From: Clostridioides difficile
GTDB lineage: Bacteria > Bacillota > Clostridia > Peptostreptococcales > Peptostreptococcaceae
Direction: 5' to 3'
Length of the DNA: 64,000 nucleotides
NCBI RefSeq assembly: GCF_001299635.1
Contig: NZ_JRHN01000038.1
Coordinates: 62,001 to 126,000, forward strand
Part shown: positions 45,251 through 53,630 of the stretch, piece by piece
Layout: each line of letters starts with the position of its first letter
How positions within the stretch are numbered: position 1 is the first letter of the stretch
Translations under genes and position numbers: made by a program
Notes under the pieces: generated by a model
What the model was told of the DNA's origin: nothing
Seen by the model: only the letters and a program-made list of their open reading frames with translations
The model's database searches: none

Positions 45251-45398
45251 CTTATCCAGAGAGGTGGAGGGACTGGCCCTATGAAACCCGGCAACCAGTA
45301 TATTTATATACATTGGTGCTAAATCCTGCGGCGAAAGCTGAGAGATGAGTATAATTAAGCTTATACAGAGCCTGAGTTATATACTCAGGCTTTATTTA
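45251..45398 (+). ncRNA. SAM-I riboswitch (S-box) with terminator
   Basis: The S-box core is clear: CTTATCCAGAGAGGTGGAGG then GACTGGCCC-TATGAAACCCGGCAACC, the P3 hairpin around TATATTTATATACA, GGTGCTAAATCCTGC and the GAAAGCTGAGAGATGAG closing strand that pairs with CTTATC. The expression platform is the terminator AGCCTGAGT/ACTCAGGCT (45369-45391) followed by TTTATTTATT. When SAM binds, P1 forms, the antiterminator is released and metY-metA transcription ends. Confidence 0.95.
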
Positions 45399-45460
45399 TT
45401 TTAAATCTCATCTGGTAAATAGTTTAATTTTTTTTACTAAAATCTAAGGGGGATACAAAA

Positions 45461-46726
45461 ATGTATAACAAAGAAACAATATGTGTGCAAGGAAATTATA
45501 AACCAGGAAATGGAGAACCAAGAGTCTTACCTTTATATCAAAGTACAACTTTTAAATATAGTAGTATAGACCAACTTGCTGACCTATTTGATTTGAAAGT
45601 TGATGGACATATGTATTCAAGAATAAGTAATCCAACTGTTCAAGCCTTTGAAGAAAAAATAAGTTTGCTAGAAGGGGGAGTATCTTCTGTGGCTGTATCA
45701 TCAGGTCAATCTGCAAATATGTTAGCTGTTTTAAATGTATGTAAAGCAGGAGATAGTATACTTTGTTCTTCAAAAGTATATGGAGGGACATTCAATTTAT
45801 TGGGACCTAGTCTTAAAAAATTTGGAATAGATTTAATATCATTTGATTTAGATTCAAGTGAAGATGAAATAGTAAAACTTGCAAATGAAAATACTAAAGT
45901 TGTGTTTGCAGAAACACTTGCCAATCCAACTCTTGAAGTTATAGATTTTGAAAAAATAGCAAATGTGGCTAAGAGAGTTAATGTTCCATTTATAGTTGAT
46001 AATTCACTAGCATCTCCAGTGCTTTGCAATCCTCTAAAATATGGGGCAAACATAGTTACTCATTCTACTACAAAGTATTTAGATGGGCATGCTTCAAGTG
46101 TTGGGGGGATTATAGTAGATGGTGGAAACTTCAATTGGGATAATGGAAAGTTTCCAGAGTTAGTTGAACCAGACCCAACATATCATGGAATAAGCTATAC
46201 TCAAAAATTTGGAAATGCTGCATATGCAACTAAGGCACGAGTTCAACTACTTAGAGATTATGGAAATTGTTTAAGCCCATTTAATGCATATCTTACTAAT
46301 TTAAATGTTGAAACACTTCACCTTAGAATGGAGAGACACAGTGAAAATGCACTTAAAATAGCTAAGTTTTTAGAAAAACACGAAAATGTAGATTGGATTA
46401 ACTATCCAGGACTTGAAGATAATAAGTATTATGAGAATGCCAAAAAGTATCTATCAAAAGGATGTAGTGGAGTTTTATCATTTGGAGTAAGAGGTGGATT
46501 AGAAAATGCCAAAAAATTTGTGGAAAAATTACAGATAGCATCTTTAGTTACACATGTTTCAGATGTAAGAACATGTGTTATACATCCAGCTTCAACTACT
46601 CATAGACAGTTAACAGAAGAACAATTAATTGCATCTGGAGTATTACCTTCACTAATAAGATTGTCCGTTGGAATAGAAAATGTAGAGGATTTAATAGCTG
46701 ATTTAAATCAAGCTTTAAATTTCTAA
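45461..46726 (+). CDS. metY: O-acetylhomoserine sulfhydrylase (aminocarboxypropyltransferase)
   Basis: Uses sulfide to convert O-acetylhomoserine to homocysteine, the direct sulfhydrylation route to methionine. A 421-residue Cys/Met-metabolism PLP enzyme. Lys205 (THSTTKYLDGH) binds PLP; SGQSANMLAV (about 84), ETLANPTLEV (about 152) and THVSDVRTCVIHPASTTHRQ (blocks near 370) are conserved. GGGGG upstream of the ATG. The upstream SAM-I riboswitch represses it when SAM is plentiful. It is followed 29 bases later by metA, which supplies its substrate. Confidence 0.95.
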   Translation: MYNKETICVQGNYKPGNGEPRVLPLYQSTTFKYSSIDQLADLFDLKVDGHMYSRISNPTVQAFEEKISLLEGGVSSVAVSSGQSANMLAVLNVCKAGDSILCSSKVYGGTFNLLGPSLKKFGIDLISFDLDSSEDEIVKLANENTKVVFAETLANPTLEVIDFEKIANVAKRVNVPFIVDNSLASPVLCNPLKYGANIVTHSTTKYLDGHASSVGGIIVDGGNFNWDNGKFPELVEPDPTYHGISYTQKFGNAAYATKARVQLLRDYGNCLSPFNAYLTNLNVETLHLRMERHSENALKIAKFLEKHENVDWINYPGLEDNKYYENAKKYLSKGCSGVLSFGVRGGLENAKKFVEKLQIASLVTHVSDVRTCVIHPASTTHRQLTEEQLIASGVLPSLIRLSVGIENVEDLIADLNQALNF

Positions 46727-46755
46727 TAGTCTAAGAGAAAGAGAAGTGAAAAGAT

Positions 46756-47646
46756 ATGGCTTTAATACTACCAAAAGGATTACCTGTTATTAATAAATTA
46801 TTGGATGAAGGAATAGATGTAGTTTACAAAGAAGATTTTAATAAAGAATTAAAATATGAAGAGAATATAGATACAAAGATAGCTATATTGAATCTAATGC
46901 CTATAAAGATGGATACAGAATTAGATTTACTTAGAAGAATAGATAAAACAGGATTTAATGTATCTGTGGAATTTATTAAAATCTCAACAAGAGAAAGTAA
47001 GAGAGTATGTAATGAGTATGTTAAGGATTTTTATAAAACATTTGATGAAGCCAAAGAAGAACACTTTGATGGTTTTATAATAACAGGAGCTCCAGTTGAA
47101 CAAATGGAGTTTGAAGAAGTTGATTATTGGAATGAACTAGAAGAAATTATGGATTATTCTAAAAGAAAAACTAAATCTACATTATATATATGTTGGGCAG
47201 CTCAAGCAAGTCTTTACAAATACTACAATGTAAAAAAACTTCCATTAAGTCAAAAATGTTTTGGAGTATTTAAGCATAAAGTAGATAAAAATAGTAAAAT
47301 AGTAGATGGATTTGAAAAAGAATTTTTTGCTCCACATTCAAGACACACTACTATAAATACTGAAGCTCTAAGAAATAATAAAGAATTGAGTATTGTAAGC
47401 CATTCTAAAGAAGCTGGTCCTTATATAATTACAAACTCAAGAGATGTATTTGTAATGGGGCATGGTGAATATGATAAGTACACTCTTGATAAGGAATATA
47501 AGAGGGATATAGACAAGGGAGATGAAATATCAATACCTCAAAACTATTATACAAATGATGACCCTTCACAAGAGCCAACTGTCAAATGGAAAAAACATTC
47601 TGAGTTATTGTTTAGAAATTGGATAAAAAACTATCTACTACAATAA
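46756..47646 (+). CDS. metA: Homoserine O-acetyltransferase (MetA family)
   Basis: Acylates homoserine at the branch to methionine. A 296-residue glutamine-amidotransferase-like fold with the acyl-Cys in ICWAAQAS (about 142), and the His and Glu of the C-terminal triad in HSRHTT and VMGHGEYDKYTL. The acyl donor can be inferred: E. coli MetA, a succinyltransferase, has Gly111 in TGAPLG, whereas here the aligned residue is Glu115 in TGAPVEQ, as in the Bacillus cereus enzyme, which is acetyl-CoA specific. This fits the O-acetylhomoserine enzyme encoded upstream. Under the same riboswitch. Confidence 0.93.
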   Translation: MALILPKGLPVINKLLDEGIDVVYKEDFNKELKYEENIDTKIAILNLMPIKMDTELDLLRRIDKTGFNVSVEFIKISTRESKRVCNEYVKDFYKTFDEAKEEHFDGFIITGAPVEQMEFEEVDYWNELEEIMDYSKRKTKSTLYICWAAQASLYKYYNVKKLPLSQKCFGVFKHKVDKNSKIVDGFEKEFFAPHSRHTTINTEALRNNKELSIVSHSKEAGPYIITNSRDVFVMGHGEYDKYTLDKEYKRDIDKGDEISIPQNYYTNDDPSQEPTVKWKKHSELLFRNWIKNYLLQ

Positions 47647-47694
47647 ATTTGAGATGCTATATAAAAATAATTAAATAAGATATAGAAAATGATA

Positions 47695-47735
47695 GGTATA
47701 GAGATAGTCTTAATGATTCTTTATACCTTATTATT
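47695..47735 (+). terminator. Intrinsic terminator of metY-metA
   Basis: GGTATAGAGA (47695-47704) pairs with TTCTTTATACC (47717-47727), with a 12-base loop and a T-rich tract after it. Resembles the hairpin at 27268. Confidence 0.7.
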
Positions 47736-47746
47736 TTTTAAAAAAT

Positions 47747-47775
47747 TTGACATTATAATAGTAGTTTTATATAAT
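47747..47775 (+). promoter_or_regulatory. Consensus sigma-A promoter of the TetR gene
   Basis: TTGACA (47747-47752), 17 bases, TATAAT (47770-47775). Perfect in all twelve positions. Confidence 0.85.
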
Positions 47776-47783
47776 AAAACTAA

Positions 47784-47796
47784 ACCGACTGACGGT
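47784..47796 (+). promoter_or_regulatory. Candidate TetR operator
   Basis: ACCGACTGACGGT is a 13-base odd palindrome (ACCG-N5-CGGT) just downstream of the perfect -10, over the start of transcription. It looks like an autorepression site. Confidence 0.55.
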
Positions 47797-47816
47797 CTAT
47801 TGAAAGGAGAAAACAT

Positions 47817-48449
47817 ATGAGAATTGTAAAAGACCCTGAAGAACGTAAAGCTGAAATATTAGATACAGCTGAAATGCTTTTTTGTACTAAAGGCTATTCG
47901 AAAACTACTATAAATGATATTTTAAATGAAATTGGAATTGCAAAGGGTACTTTTTATTACTACTTTAAATCCAAAGAAGAAGTAATGGATGCAATTATAA
48001 CTAGAATTATAGATAATGATATAAATATGGCAAAAAAAATTGCTTTAAATCCAGAAATTCCAGTGCTTGAAAAATTCTTTCAGATATTGATGTCTCAAAG
48101 ACCTAGTGTTGGAAATAATAAAGAAAAAGTAATTGAACAATTCCATTTACCAAACAATGCAGAAATGCATCAAAAGACAATAGTTAAAACTATTCTAAAC
48201 TTTACACCAATCTTAGCAGAGGTAGTAGAACAAGGAGTAAGAGAAGGAGTATTCAATACAAAGTATCCAAAAGAAACGATAGAGTTTTTGATTGCTTCTT
48301 CTGAGTGTATATTTGATGAATCAATGTTCAATTGGAATAAAGATGAAATGTTACAAAAAACAGAGGCTTTTGTTTATATTATGGAAACAACCTTAGGTGC
48401 AGATAAAGGTAGTTTTGATTTTGTACATGATATGATAATAAAGAATTAA
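47817..48449 (+). CDS. TetR/AcrR-family transcriptional regulator
   Basis: A 210-residue regulator with the helix-turn-helix at about 25-50 (YSKTTINDILNEIGIAKGTFYYYFKSKEE in pieces) and a helical ligand domain. RBS GAAAGGAG. It is driven by a perfect sigma-A promoter covered by a dyad, so it probably represses itself; no pump or metabolic gene is adjacent, and the next transcript is a separate MarR-ftsH unit. Confidence 0.9.
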   Translation: MRIVKDPEERKAEILDTAEMLFCTKGYSKTTINDILNEIGIAKGTFYYYFKSKEEVMDAIITRIIDNDINMAKKIALNPEIPVLEKFFQILMSQRPSVGNNKEKVIEQFHLPNNAEMHQKTIVKTILNFTPILAEVVEQGVREGVFNTKYPKETIEFLIASSECIFDESMFNWNKDEMLQKTEAFVYIMETTLGADKGSFDFVHDMIIKN

Positions 48450-48533
48450 ATTTTTGCACTATTTATTATTATATTTTGATTTTTAGTCATACTATATTTG
48501 AGATAATTAGTTGTAATGGGATTAAAAAGTGGG

Positions 48534-48566
48534 AAATCGGTGTAAAATATATACATCGATTTTTCA
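48534..48566 (+). terminator. Intrinsic terminator of the TetR gene
   Basis: AAATCGGTGTA pairs with TACATCGATTT (one G-U pair; 48534-48562), followed by TT and a T-rich stretch. Confidence 0.65.
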
Positions 48567-48647
48567 TTAAATTTTATTAAAAATATATTATATCAAATTA
48601 GATATCAATAAGAAATGATATTTATAACTGAAGTTACAATATTGTAA

Positions 48648-48676
48648 TTGACAATAAATACTTAATACTATAATAT
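48648..48676 (+). promoter_or_regulatory. Promoter of the MarR-ftsH operon
   Basis: TTGACA (48648-48653), 17 bases, TAATAT (48671-48676). Its spacer and -10 lie entirely in the left arm of the palindrome described next. Confidence 0.6.
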
Positions 48677-48712
48677 TTAATACATTAAATATTATAGTAT
48701 TAAGTATTTATT
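48653..48712. repeat. Perfect 29-bp inverted repeat over the MarR promoter
   Basis: Left arm 48653-48681 and right arm 48684-48712 are exact complements with only AC between. It spans promoter and transcript start of the following MarR gene, so it may act as a multi-site operator and/or as a stem-loop in the 5' leader of the mRNA. Confidence 0.9.
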
Positions 48713-48779
48713 AGTGAGATACACTTAAGCCTAAGGTTAATATTCAGTAAAATAAAGCATTTTTGTAGGGAGAGTTTGT

Positions 48780-49223
48780 ATGGATGAGATAAGTTTTAAG
48801 AAAGAGTTATTGGAATTGACTAGAGATATAAATATTAAATTTGCAACTTTATTGAGCCAATTTTATCAACCACTTGGTATTACAGCAGTGCAAGCTTTGA
48901 TTCTGTCAGAACTATGTGAACATGGAGAGAAAAAAATAAGTGATTTAGGAAAAAATTTAAATATGACAAACAGTAATGTATCAGTAATATGTCAGAGACT
49001 TGAAAAGAATGGTTTTTTAAATCGTATAAGAGATATGGAAGACCAAAGAATTGTAAAAGTAAGGCTTACAAATAAATCACTAGATATACAGGAGAGTATT
49101 TCAAGCAGTATCTTTGATGATTATTTTGAAAATATGACTAGTGAAAAATTGCAAGATATGGAAGATATAATAGAAGGTTTAGAGAAGTTAAATAAGCTTT
49201 TAACTTACATTGATTGCAAATAA
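48780..49223 (+). CDS. MarR-family transcriptional regulator
   Basis: A 147-residue winged-helix regulator (ITAVQALILSELCEHGEKKISDLGKNL, then TNSNVSVICQRLEKNGFLNRIRDMEDQRIVKVRLT as recognition helix and wing, cited in parts). RBS AGGGAGAG. The ftsH gene begins 31 bases after its stop on the same strand, so the MarR protein probably controls the protease. The palindrome over the promoter suggests autoregulation. Ligand unknown. Confidence 0.9.
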   Translation: MDEISFKKELLELTRDINIKFATLLSQFYQPLGITAVQALILSELCEHGEKKISDLGKNLNMTNSNVSVICQRLEKNGFLNRIRDMEDQRIVKVRLTNKSLDIQESISSSIFDDYFENMTSEKLQDMEDIIEGLEKLNKLLTYIDCK

Positions 49224-49254
49224 CATAAAAAATAATTTAAAGGAGAATAAAATT

Positions 49255-51072
49255 ATGGATGAACATAAACCACAGAAAAGGTCTGGTCTCTATTATTATA
49301 CAATAATAATAATAGTAGTAATGTTTTTAAATGCTTTAATATTTCCAAGTCTAATGGATAAAAAAATGGTTGAGATTGACTATGGAAAGTTTCTTACGAT
49401 GTTGGATACAGGAAAAGTAAAATCTGTTGAGATAGAAAATAATAGAATAGCAATAAGTCCATCTAGTAGTAAAGATAAGAATATATACATAACTGGTAGA
49501 ATGGATGACCCAGAATTGGTAGATAGATTGAAAAATGCGAAAGTAGAGTTTAATAAGGTTATTCCTAAGGAAAACTCACCACTTTTAAGTATTTTACTTA
49601 CATGGATAATACCTATAGGTATTCTTATGCTATTTGGTAATTTAATGATGAAATCAATGCAAAAGCGAATGGGTGGCAACAGTATGCAGTTTGGAAAGAG
49701 CAATGCCAAAATGTATGTATCTGCTCAAAGTGGAAAAAGATTTAATGATGTTGCTGGTCAAGATGAGGCAAAAGAAGCTTTAAGTGAAATAGTAGATTTC
49801 TTACACAATCCAGAAAAATACAAGAAGATAGGAGCACAAATGCCTAAAGGTGCGCTTTTAGTAGGGCCTCCAGGTACAGGAAAGACACTTCTTGCAAAAG
49901 CTGTAGCAGGAGAAGCAGATGTTCCATTTTTCTCAATATCTGGTTCTGAATTTGTTGAGATGTTTGTAGGAATGGGAGCATCTAGAATTCGTGATTTATT
50001 TAAACAAGCAAAAGAAAAAGCTCCATGTATAGTCTTTATAGATGAGATTGATACTATTGGGAAAAAGCGTGATAATGGAAGTGGATTAGGTGGAAATGAT
50101 GAACGTGAACAAACTTTGAATCAGTTGTTAAGTGAGATGGATGGTTTTGATGGTGGAATAGGTGTAGTAATACTTGCTGCTACAAATAGACCTGATAGTC
50201 TTGATAAAGCATTACTTCGTCCAGGAAGATTTGATAGACGTATACCAGTTGAACTTCCAGACCTTGGAGGACGTGAAGCTATATTAAAGGTGCATGCTCA
50301 AAATGTAAATGTAAGCTCAGATATAGATTATAATGCAGTTGCGAGGTCTACATCAGGTGCTTCAGGCGCAGAACTTGCAAATATTGTTAATGAAGCCGCA
50401 CTTTTAGCTGTTAAATCAGGAAGAGATATAGTAGAACAACAGGATTTTGATGAATCTGTCGAAACTGTAATTGCTGGATATCAACGTAAAGGAGCTGTAA
50501 TTTCAGATAAGGAAAAGAAAATTATAGCTTATCATGAAATAGGTCATGCACTTGTTGCTGCTATGCAAAAACATTCTGCTCCTGTCCATAAGATTACTAT
50601 AATACCTAGAACTTCAGGTGCATTGGGTTATACTATGCAAGTTGCAGAAGATGAGAGTGTACTTATGTCTAAAGAAGAAGCAATTGATAAAATAACTACA
50701 TTTACAGGAGGTCGTGCTGCTGAAGAGGTTATTTTTAATACTTGTACATCAGGAGCCTCAAATGATATAGAGCAAGCTACAAAAATTGCAAGAGCTATGG
50801 TTACTCGTCTTGGTATGAGTGAAGAGTTTGATATGGTTGCTCTAGAGACAATAAGTAATCAATATCTAGGAGGAGATACTTCTCTTGCTTGTTCTTCAGA
50901 CACTGCTGCCAAAATTGATGAAGAAGTATTTAGAATAATAAAAACTTGCCATAAAAATGCAACTGAAATTTTAGAAAACAATATTGAAAAACTTCATGAA
51001 CTTGCTGAATATTTATTAGAAAAAGAAACTATTACAGGTGATGAGTTTATGGAAATACTTAATTTACAATAA
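49255..51072 (+). CDS. ftsH: ATP-dependent zinc metalloprotease FtsH (second-type copy)
   Basis: A 605-residue membrane AAA+ protease that degrades misfolded membrane proteins and some regulators. It has two transmembrane helices (about 14-32 and 106-128) enclosing a short extracytoplasmic domain, an AAA domain with Walker A GPPGTGKT (about 207), Walker [10 protein letters not shown] (about 260) and the [12 protein letters not shown] (about 325), then the zinc site HEIGH (His427, Glu428, His431). ATG 49255 with AAGGAG is preferred over the TTG at 49210. It is cotranscribed with a MarR regulator, unlike the usual hpt-ftsH or tilS-ftsH context, so it is probably a specialised paralogue. Confidence 0.93.
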   Translation: MDEHKPQKRSGLYYYTIIIIVVMFLNALIFPSLMDKKMVEIDYGKFLTMLDTGKVKSVEIENNRIAISPSSSKDKNIYITGRMDDPELVDRLKNAKVEFNKVIPKENSPLLSILLTWIIPIGILMLFGNLMMKSMQKRMGGNSMQFGKSNAKMYVSAQSGKRFNDVAGQDEAKEALSEIVDFLHNPEKYKKIGAQMPKGALLVGPPGTGKTLLAKAVAGEADVPFFSISGSEFVEMFVGMGASRIRDLFKQAKEKAPCIVFIDEIDTIGKKRDNGSGLGGNDEREQTLNQLLSEMDGFDGGIGVVILAATNRPDSLDKALLRPGRFDRRIPVELPDLGGREAILKVHAQNVNVSSDIDYNAVARSTSGASGAELANIVNEAALLAVKSGRDIVEQQDFDESVETVIAGYQRKGAVISDKEKKIIAYHEIGHALVAAMQKHSAPVHKITIIPRTSGALGYTMQVAEDESVLMSKEEAIDKITTFTGGRAAEEVIFNTCTSGASNDIEQATKIARAMVTRLGMSEEFDMVALETISNQYLGGDTSLACSSDTAAKIDEEVFRIIKTCHKNATEILENNIEKLHELAEYLLEKETITGDEFMEILNLQ

Positions 51073-51116
51073 AATAATTATTTAATGATTTAGGATAAAA
51101 TCCTTTTAGATTTACT

Positions 51117-51156
51117 AAAAAGTGGTATAGCATTTATAAATGTTATACCACTTTTT
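51117..51156 (+). terminator. Intrinsic terminator after ftsH
   Basis: AAAAAGTGGTATA and TATACCACTTTTT (51117-51129 and 51144-51156), nearly symmetric, so it could also stop the convergent MerR transcript. Confidence 0.8.
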
Positions 51157-51225
51157 AATATGGAAAAATCTTATTTAATATAACTAGTTTTTATTTTATA
51201 TTGTATAAGTTTTGAATAAGCTATC

Positions 51226-52008
51226 TTAATTTAGCAATATCTGTATTTGATAATTCCATTGTAAAATTCCAGTTACAGATATGATGTGTACAATTACATT
51301 TGGGCATATATTAGATTCTGTTTTTAATTTATGTAATAATTCTCTTAAAACTATATCTTTATTTTCTTCTGTACAGTTTGCACATAGGTAATCACCTTCT
51401 GGCAATATAGTTAATTCTTCTACAGAGGGATACTTTAAACAAATTGCAAACAGTCTAGATTTTTCTGGAGTTGTAATCATACCAGCCATATCTTCAAATA
51501 AAAATTGCGATTCTAATGATGTATCAAGTTGATTATAGAAATGTTCATGATAGTTCCATAAGTTTTTTAATGATGCATGTTCCATATTATTAGAAATAAG
51601 AATAACTCTTTTGGGAATATGCATTACAAAAAAATTATCTTTTTTAGTATCAATATTATTTAATTTGTTTTCATAATCTGTGTAAGCACGTTTAATTTTT
51701 TCTTTTGCATATTGGAGATAAGCTATTTTCTTATTTGCATTTTCTTCAGCTTGTTTCAGAGCTTCAATAACTTTGTGTAGGTTATCAAGTTGTAATATGT
51801 CTCCAATTTCTGTTAATGTAAAATCCATTGATTTAAGTAATGCTATAGTTTGTAATTTTACAAGTTCTTGTTCAGAATAATATCTATAACCAGATGATTC
51901 ATCTCTGTAACAAGGTTTTACAATACCAATACGGTCATAGTGACGTAGTGCTTCACTAGTCATACCTACAATTTCTGCAGCTTGTTTAATCGAAAAGTAA
52001 TTTTTCAT
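51226..52008 (-). CDS. MerR-family regulator, divergent from an ABC transporter
   Basis: A 260-residue MerR protein with the winged helix at residues 4-72 (MTSEALRHYDRIGIVKP; GYRYYSEQELVKLQTIALLKSM), a dimer helix (about 80-115) and a 145-residue effector domain of the GyrI-like type (VEELTILPEGDYLCANC). It is divergent from the ABC operon, and the intervening promoter has the 19-bp spacer activated by MerR proteins, so it should induce the transporter in response to a small toxic molecule. Confidence 0.9.
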   Translation of the reverse strand: MKNYFSIKQAAEIVGMTSEALRHYDRIGIVKPCYRDESSGYRYYSEQELVKLQTIALLKSMDFTLTEIGDILQLDNLHKVIEALKQAEENANKKIAYLQYAKEKIKRAYTDYENKLNNIDTKKDNFFVMHIPKRVILISNNMEHASLKNLWNYHEHFYNQLDTSLESQFLFEDMAGMITTPEKSRLFAICLKYPSVEELTILPEGDYLCANCTEENKDIVLRELLHKLKTESNICPNVIVHIISVTGILQWNYQIQILLN

Positions 52009-52019
52009 TCATTCACCTC

Positions 52020-52050
52020 TTGACTTTTTTGTAACACAAAAGTTTATAAT
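52020..52050 (+). promoter_or_regulatory. MerR-type promoter of the ABC operon, 19-bp spacer with dyad
   Basis: TTGACT (52020-52025), 19 bases, TATAAT (52045-52050). TTTTGT-AAC-ACAAAA (52027-52041) is a perfect dyad in the spacer, the textbook MerR operator position. It begins 12 bases from the MerR start codon. Confidence 0.8.
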
Positions 52051-52118
52051 ACATTATATCATCTGTTGACATAAGTCACAATGATATAAAAAAGAAAGAT
52101 TAGAGAGGATAACAAGTT

Positions 52119-52961
52119 ATGATAGAATTAAAAAAAGTAACGAAGAAATACAAAGAAGCAATTGTTTTAAGAGATTTTACATGTACAATTCAAGCAGATG
52201 GAATATATTGCTTGTTGGGAAGAAATGGTGCAGGAAAAACTACACTTTTAAAATCTATTGCAGGTTATCAGAATATTTCTAGTGGAAGTATTTATGTGAA
52301 TGGAGGTTTTATTAGTACAGCAACAATGGATACTAGTGTCAGTTATATTGATAACTTTGCAAAACATTTTAATCTTCCTGTAAAAAAACTTATTAAAATT
52401 GCAGGAAAATTAAATCCTTCTTTTGACAATCAATTTGCCATTGAGATGATGGAACGCTTTGAATTGGATGGAAGTAAAAAGTTCAATAAACTCTCATTGG
52501 GAATGAAAACTATGGTTTCTACTATTATTTGTCTTTCAAGTAATAAACCAGTAATTCTTTTAGATGAACCAGTACTTGGTTTTGATGCAATTATGCGTGC
52601 AGAGTTTTACTCTTTATTAACAGAAAGTTTTTCTCGGAAACCAAGAATTATTATTGTTTCTACTCATATAATAGATGAAATTGCAAAAGTTATGCAAAAA
52701 TTGATTATTATTGATAGAGGAGCATTATGCTTTTTTGATACATTACAAGTTATTAAGGATAAAGCATATAGTGTAAGTGGACCAAAACAAGAGGTAGAAG
52801 AAGCTACTAAAGATTTGAATATAATTGGAAATGAACAAGTTGGAGGTTTTTTGACAAGGCACATTTTTGACGTATCTATTAATTCTGAGAGTCTTAATAT
52901 AGAAGAAATATCTCTCCAAGATTTCTTTATTTATATGGTTGGAAGAAAGGAGGTAATTTAA
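52119..52961 (+). CDS. ABC transporter ATP-binding protein
   Basis: A 280-residue ATPase with Walker A GRNGAGKTT (residues 34-42), a signature loop of the form NKLSLGMKT (about 124), Walker B VILLDEPVLGFD (about 147) and an H-loop STHIIDE (about 185). It is of the type found in drug/antimicrobial peptide exporters such as the YtrB and EcsA families. RBS AGAGGA. It is the first gene of the transporter operon under the MerR-type promoter, followed by its permease two bases after the stop. Confidence 0.92.
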   Translation: MIELKKVTKKYKEAIVLRDFTCTIQADGIYCLLGRNGAGKTTLLKSIAGYQNISSGSIYVNGGFISTATMDTSVSYIDNFAKHFNLPVKKLIKIAGKLNPSFDNQFAIEMMERFELDGSKKFNKLSLGMKTMVSTIICLSSNKPVILLDEPVLGFDAIMRAEFYSLLTESFSRKPRIIIVSTHIIDEIAKVMQKLIIIDRGALCFFDTLQVIKDKAYSVSGPKQEVEEATKDLNIIGNEQVGGFLTRHIFDVSINSESLNIEEISLQDFFIYMVGRKEVI

Positions 52962-52962
52962 T

Positions 52963-53616
52963 ATGAATCCAGTTTTAACAATTGTAAAACGTAATTTTTT
53001 GAGTAGCTTTATTGGATTTATTGTTACAATTTTAGTAGTATTATTATCCAGTACATCTAGTGCTGCAAAAATAGCCATAAGCCGTGGAAATTATACTTAT
53101 CTTTATATATTAATAGTTCCATTTTTTATTGTATATTTTAATTTCAGCAAGCTGATATATTTAAATGCAACTAAAAAATATTACTTTTGGGGAAGTATGA
53201 TAACATATATTATTACTGCTCTAGCAGTATCTCTCATAAATACTTTCATTCATCTTGTAATAGACCCGATTAATCAAACTCAAACAGTAATAAATTTATT
53301 AGAACTATGTGGTTGGTGGCAAAATGGACCATTTCTTGCTTTTTTCCAGCAATTTACCTTCCTATTGTTAGTATCTATATTTTTACATTTATTATTGTCT
53401 ATGCAAACTTATTGGTATGGATGGATAACTGACATCGCTCTTATAGCTATCATATGTATATTTGTTCCTATACAGCATTTGCGTGGCATACTGGTAGAGT
53501 TTTTTAAGCTTATTATGTTCAATAGCAATCCACTGTTACATATTGGAATTTGTTCAATAGGTAGTTTCCTATTAGCATATCTTTGTTTGATTGTATTGAA
53601 GAAGAAAGCTATTTAA
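52963..53616 (+). CDS. ABC transporter permease
   Basis: A 217-residue protein with about six membrane helices and no recognisable motif beyond those of small ABC-2-like permeases. It starts one base after the ATP-binding gene ends and its own RBS GGAGG overlaps that end. With the ATPase it should form an exporter or immunity transporter; the substrate is probably the inducer of the MerR regulator. Confidence 0.82.
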   Translation: MNPVLTIVKRNFLSSFIGFIVTILVVLLSSTSSAAKIAISRGNYTYLYILIVPFFIVYFNFSKLIYLNATKKYYFWGSMITYIITALAVSLINTFIHLVIDPINQTQTVINLLELCGWWQNGPFLAFFQQFTFLLLVSIFLHLLLSMQTYWYGWITDIALIAIICIFVPIQHLRGILVEFFKLIMFNSNPLLHIGICSIGSFLLAYLCLIVLKKKAI

Positions 53617-53630
53617 CAAGGAGATTACAA

